Shown here piece after piece: positions 32,842 through 32,895 of a DNA stretch of 32,895 bases; positions within the stretch are counted from its first letter, which is position 1; every line of letters begins with the position of its first letter. The notes under the pieces are model-generated. The model did no database searches, was not told the origin of the DNA, and worked only from the letters and a program-made list of their open reading frames with translations. The position numbers were made by a program, and so were the translations under genes. Source of the stretch: an uncultured Porphyromonadaceae bacterium (GTDB taxonomy: Bacteria; Bacteroidota; Bacteroidia; Bacteroidales; Muribaculaceae); NCBI GenBank assembly GCA_948467675.1, contig CAOKFI010000031.1:1-32895 (forward strand). The letters are read 5' to 3'.

Positions 32842-32895
32842 GGGGATGACCGGTTTTGACAGCGTGTAGAGGTGGTGTGTAAGCATGCAGAGCAA
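32842..32895 (+). ncRNA. ssrA: tmRNA, 5' part, cut by window edge
   Basis: The sequence GGGGATGACCGG at 32842, followed by TTTTGACAGCG and a TGTAAGCATG run, matches the 5' end of Bacteroidetes tmRNA (I recall the same order in Porphyromonas: GGGG.UGACCGG, then UUUGACAGCGUG and GUAAGCAUG). It begins the tRNA-like acceptor arm; the tag-encoding part and 3' end lie beyond the right edge. tmRNA rescues stalled ribosomes with SmpB; RNase R (rnr at 2372) takes part in the same pathway. Confidence 0.9.

Noticed and set aside
1-32895. CRISPR arrays, insertion sequences, phage or plasmid modules
   Set aside because: I saw no regularly spaced direct repeats, no transposase, integrase or replication gene on either strand.

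Overview
The window comes from a bacterial chromosome of the Bacteroidales, plausibly a Muribaculaceae-like gut lineage; family level is inference. Supporting signs: at least nine Bacteroidetes-type promoters (TAnnTTTG at -7, TTG/TTTG about 18-22 nt upstream), weak or absent Shine-Dalgarno sequences, DUF3078, DUF4491, DUF4369-like and DUF6359-like families, SusD-free but type IX-like C-terminal tails, and a Porphyromonas-like tmRNA 5' end. Most of the window is ordinary core genome with moderately high GC.

Layout. 1-54: 5' part of a tRNA-Pro(GGG) on the minus strand. 296-4624 (+): gyrB and rnr, closed by a strong hairpin terminator at 4661. 4725-10086 (-): a six-gene run read phoH, purC, menG, a DUF3078 outer-membrane-type protein and two small secreted proteins of unknown function. 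A back-to-back promoter pair at 10111-10157 drives phoH leftwards and an esterase lipoprotein plus a TTG-started SDR epimerase rightwards. 11948-14250 is a visibly more AT-rich patch with a TlpA-like thioredoxin lipoprotein and the decayed remains of a DarG-type antitoxin gene. 14310-18849 (+): prfB (with its programmed +1 frameshift), argB and mutS. 19057-21049 (+): a SlyD-like isomerase with a Cys-rich tail and an RsmF-like rRNA methyltransferase.

21050-27095 (-): a co-directional run read Lrp/AsnC regulator, membrane-anchored pseudokinase, GNAT-like protein, C10 cysteine protease, polytopic membrane protein, DUF4491 protein. 27249-29343 (-): three tandem FKBP-type isomerases, two of them with a 74-bp identical stretch. 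29582-32667 (+): a lipoprotein with a thioredoxin-like fold lacking the CxxC pair, and a 648-residue secreted multidomain protein ending in a terminator. The window closes inside ssrA (tmRNA), whose promoter is visible.

I see no CRISPR array, no transposase, no phage module and no complete defence system. The points most deserving a second look are the darG remnant (in-frame stop replacing a conserved Trx-position tryptophan, both ends missing), the pseudokinase in the Lrp-GNAT-C10 protease run, the nearly leaderless esterase promoter, and the inverted repeat that overlaps the DUF3078 promoter.
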